A DNA stretch of 64,000 nt from Henriciella sp. AS95 (GTDB taxonomy: Bacteria > Pseudomonadota > Alphaproteobacteria > Caulobacterales > Hyphomonadaceae): contig NZ_JBBMQM010000001.1 in the NCBI RefSeq assembly GCF_038900055.1, forward strand, positions 2,914,001 through 2,978,000, read 5' to 3'. Position 1 is the stretch's first letter; each line of letters starts with the position of its first letter. Below the pieces are notes generated by a model. It was not told where the DNA came from. It saw nothing but the letters and a program-made list of their open reading frames with translations, and ran no database searches. Shown here piece after piece: positions 62,321 through 64,000 of the stretch. A program made the position numbers and the translations under genes.

Positions 62321-63774
62321 TCCAGGCGCTGCAATCGCGATACAACGCCCTGTTCGATGCCACGATCGGCAAGCTCTGGGTCACGCGCCTTTGGGACCGT
62401 GTCGACCGCACCTTGCCCGCCACAAGGCAGACGCTGTCGCGGACCGATATTCTGATGGCCATCGGGCTCGGCCTCATCGGCGCCGCTGTTTCCATCTGGG
62501 CATTCCTTCAGACCAATCACGCCCCTGACATCCACGCGACCTTTAATCTCTGGTTCCAGGCCGATGTCACCCGTTCAGCTGAAAACATGGTCACGACAGG
62601 CGGCGCCCATGGACGAACCTCCGTCCACCCCATCTTCTCGATCCTGCTTTATCCGTTCGGGAAATTGCTGACGATCCTGGGAGTTGAACCGCTCCTCGCC
62701 GCAAAGGCACTTGTGGTCATGATCATGGGCGCCAACGCTGCGCTGTTCAGCCTGACGGTGAGGCTCCTCGGCCTGCCGCGCCTTGTGGCCGCGATCTTCA
62801 CGCTTGTCTTCGTTTCGACAGCAGGCTTCATTTTCTGGAGCGGCGTGGTCGAAAGCTACCCGTTTTCCTGCTTCGCGCTGGTGCTGTCCCTGTTCATGAT
62901 GCTGCGGGTCCAGACCGCCCATTGGGGATGGTGGATGGTCGTCAGCGTCCTCTCGCTCGGCTTTCTGATAACGAACTGGGTCTTCGGCGTGATCGCGATG
63001 GCGGTCCGGCTCAAGCTGAAGCCATTTCTGACAATCCTGATTGCATCCTTCTCGCTGGTCGTGGTGCTGTCGATCATCCAGAACGCGACCTTCGACAAGG
63101 CCGCCCTGTTCTTCAATCCAAAGCCGCTCCTGCGCGAAACCCAGTTCCTGCAGCCGACAATGGAAGCAGAGGGGACGTATGAGGAAGGCTGGCAGCCGAC
63201 CTCCAATCTTCGCAGCCTCTATGTAACGACCGTTGTCGGCATGCCTGTCTATGTGCAGCAGCAGACCATGATGCACCTGGCGACCACCAATCAGAATTCC
63301 GGCTTCCCGGAAGGCGAGATTTCGCCGCTCATAGCGGTCGCCGCATGGGTTCTTCTGTTCGGGCTTGGCATCTGGGGTGCCGTTCTGCGAAGGGATTTGC
63401 GGCTTCCGCTGCTGGGCGCCGGCCTGATGTTGCTCATGCAGACCATGCTCCACTTGCTCTACGGCGAAGTGACCTTCCTCTACAGCCTCAACGTGATGCC
63501 ATTGCTCATCCTGTTTGCGAGCTGCGCCTGGTTCATCCCCTGGAAACCGGTTGCCCCCGTCCTCGCCAGCCTGGTTGTCGTCTTCGGCGCCATCAATAAT
63601 GAGCGCCGTCTTCAACAGACGGTACAAGTCGCCGACTGCCTGTCCGACTTCGAAACGGTGAAACGACTGCAGACATGGGAAACCGCCAGACACGGCCTCG
63701 ATTTCGACCCCGCCGACTATCCGGAATTACGGGTCGATACGACGGACATCTGCGGCACCAAAACCCCATCCTAG
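62317..63774 (+). CDS. Polytopic membrane protein, GT-C-like, third tandem paralogue
   Basis: The 485-residue protein begins in an ATGA overlap with copy two. It keeps the family stretches (LWFQADVTRSAENM, RTSVHPIFSILLYPFGKLL, TNWVFGVIAMAVRLKLKPF, EEGWQPTSNLRSLYVTTVV, TTNQNSGFPEGE, LYGEVTFLYS) and ends with TTDICGTKTPS like copy one. In the loop the middle of ADxPR is changed to ADVTR (Pro to Thr). No helper gene (flippase, sugar-phosphate transferase) follows in the window; 63775-64000 contains nothing I can support. Confidence 0.78.
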   Translation: MIQALQSRYNALFDATIGKLWVTRLWDRVDRTLPATRQTLSRTDILMAIGLGLIGAAVSIWAFLQTNHAPDIHATFNLWFQADVTRSAENMVTTGGAHGRTSVHPIFSILLYPFGKLLTILGVEPLLAAKALVVMIMGANAALFSLTVRLLGLPRLVAAIFTLVFVSTAGFIFWSGVVESYPFSCFALVLSLFMMLRVQTAHWGWWMVVSVLSLGFLITNWVFGVIAMAVRLKLKPFLTILIASFSLVVVLSIIQNATFDKAALFFNPKPLLRETQFLQPTMEAEGTYEEGWQPTSNLRSLYVTTVVGMPVYVQQQTMMHLATTNQNSGFPEGEISPLIAVAAWVLLFGLGIWGAVLRRDLRLPLLGAGLMLLMQTMLHLLYGEVTFLYSLNVMPLLILFASCAWFIPWKPVAPVLASLVVVFGAINNERRLQQTVQVADCLSDFETVKRLQTWETARHGLDFDPADYPELRVDTTDICGTKTPS

Positions 63775-64000
63775 TCTGCTCACCGAGCGAAGCGCGCCGG
63801 ATCATTTCCACCTGCGCGCGCATAATTTTGTCACTTCAGATCGGCTGCGACCGCTTTTGAAGCGCCCCGGATAATTCACGGACAAATGTCTGGCAGTGAT
63901 ATTGCATCGGCCACGCTCGTATTACGAGATAGTTAGAATTGTAGTTGCGGTAACAGACCTCTGACGCTACAAATCGAGATGGCTACTCCGTAGGGGACAA

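Noticed and set aside
61115-63693. Antisense frames of about 370 codons in the second and third membrane-protein copies (61115-62245, 62575-63693)
   Set aside because: They resemble each other only because the sense genes are paralogous; composition is Gln/His/Arg/Asp-rich and typical of an antisense frame to a membrane protein.
1-64000. tRNA, rRNA, riboswitch, prophage, transposase or integrase genes
   Set aside because: Looked for by eye on both strands; no cloverleaf, conserved rRNA stretch, known riboswitch core or recombinase protein was found. A covariance-model search would be needed to exclude small RNAs.

Overview
The window is high-GC, densely coded DNA. It has lipobox-bearing secreted enzymes, three TonB-dependent receptors (one cut by the left edge), a FecI/FecR pair and a SapC/tryptophan-halogenase/TonB-receptor sugar locus. 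That combination points to an aerobic, probably aquatic alphaproteobacterium of the Caulobacterales/Maricaulales (Hyphomonadaceae-like) or Sphingomonadales type. This is inferred from gene families; no rRNA or other marker gene is present. I see no tRNA, rRNA, CRISPR array, integrase or transposase.

Layout. 1-3.1 kb: 3' end of a TonB receptor, a small membrane protein and a PepSY-TM protein, an iron-acquisition-like operon. 3.2-11.6 kb: FecR and FecI-type sigma factor (minus) divergent from a transducer-type TonB receptor with an STN domain, followed by two paralogous lipoprotein amidohydrolases. 11.9-17.4 kb: one very large autotransporter (minus). 17.4-19.1 kb: a lower-GC patch with two small unknown genes, one apparently broken, flanked by imperfect direct repeats. 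19.1-22.8 kb: a three-subunit molybdenum hydroxylase of the aldehyde/xanthine oxidoreductase family. 23.0-29.0 kb: a five-gene minus-strand signalling operon (EAL protein, LysM lipoprotein, sensor Ser/Thr kinase, TagH-like FHA protein, PP2C phosphatase). 29.3-33.2 kb: a two-subunit sodium:solute symporter, a DOMON-like protein and a DUF1343/NamZ-type muramidase.

33.2-53.7 kb is a large beta-glucoside/gluconate utilisation locus. A minus-strand arm carries a TonB receptor, SapC, a cupin/JmjC-like protein and two flavin halogenase-like proteins. A plus-strand arm carries a GH3 lipoprotein, an SGLT-type symporter and gluconokinase. A second plus operon carries a GH3 lipoprotein, an SMP-30 lactonase, a GntP permease, a GPH sugar symporter and a LacI regulator. 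Four sites resembling TGACAACGTTGTCA, in the two promoter regions, tie these arms into one probable LacI regulon. The genes suggest outer-membrane uptake of oligosaccharides, periplasmic release of glucose, part of it handled as gluconolactone then gluconate, uptake by GntP, and phosphorylation to 6-phosphogluconate. The sugar dehydrogenase needed for that branch is not in the window.

53.9-59.0 kb: a TetR-controlled efflux operon (HlyD adaptor, ABC ATPase, ABC-2 permease, NodT/TolC-like outer-membrane factor). 59.3-63.8 kb: three consecutive paralogous polytopic membrane proteins of unknown function with a GT-C-like layout. The last 226 bases (63775-64000) hold no gene I can support.
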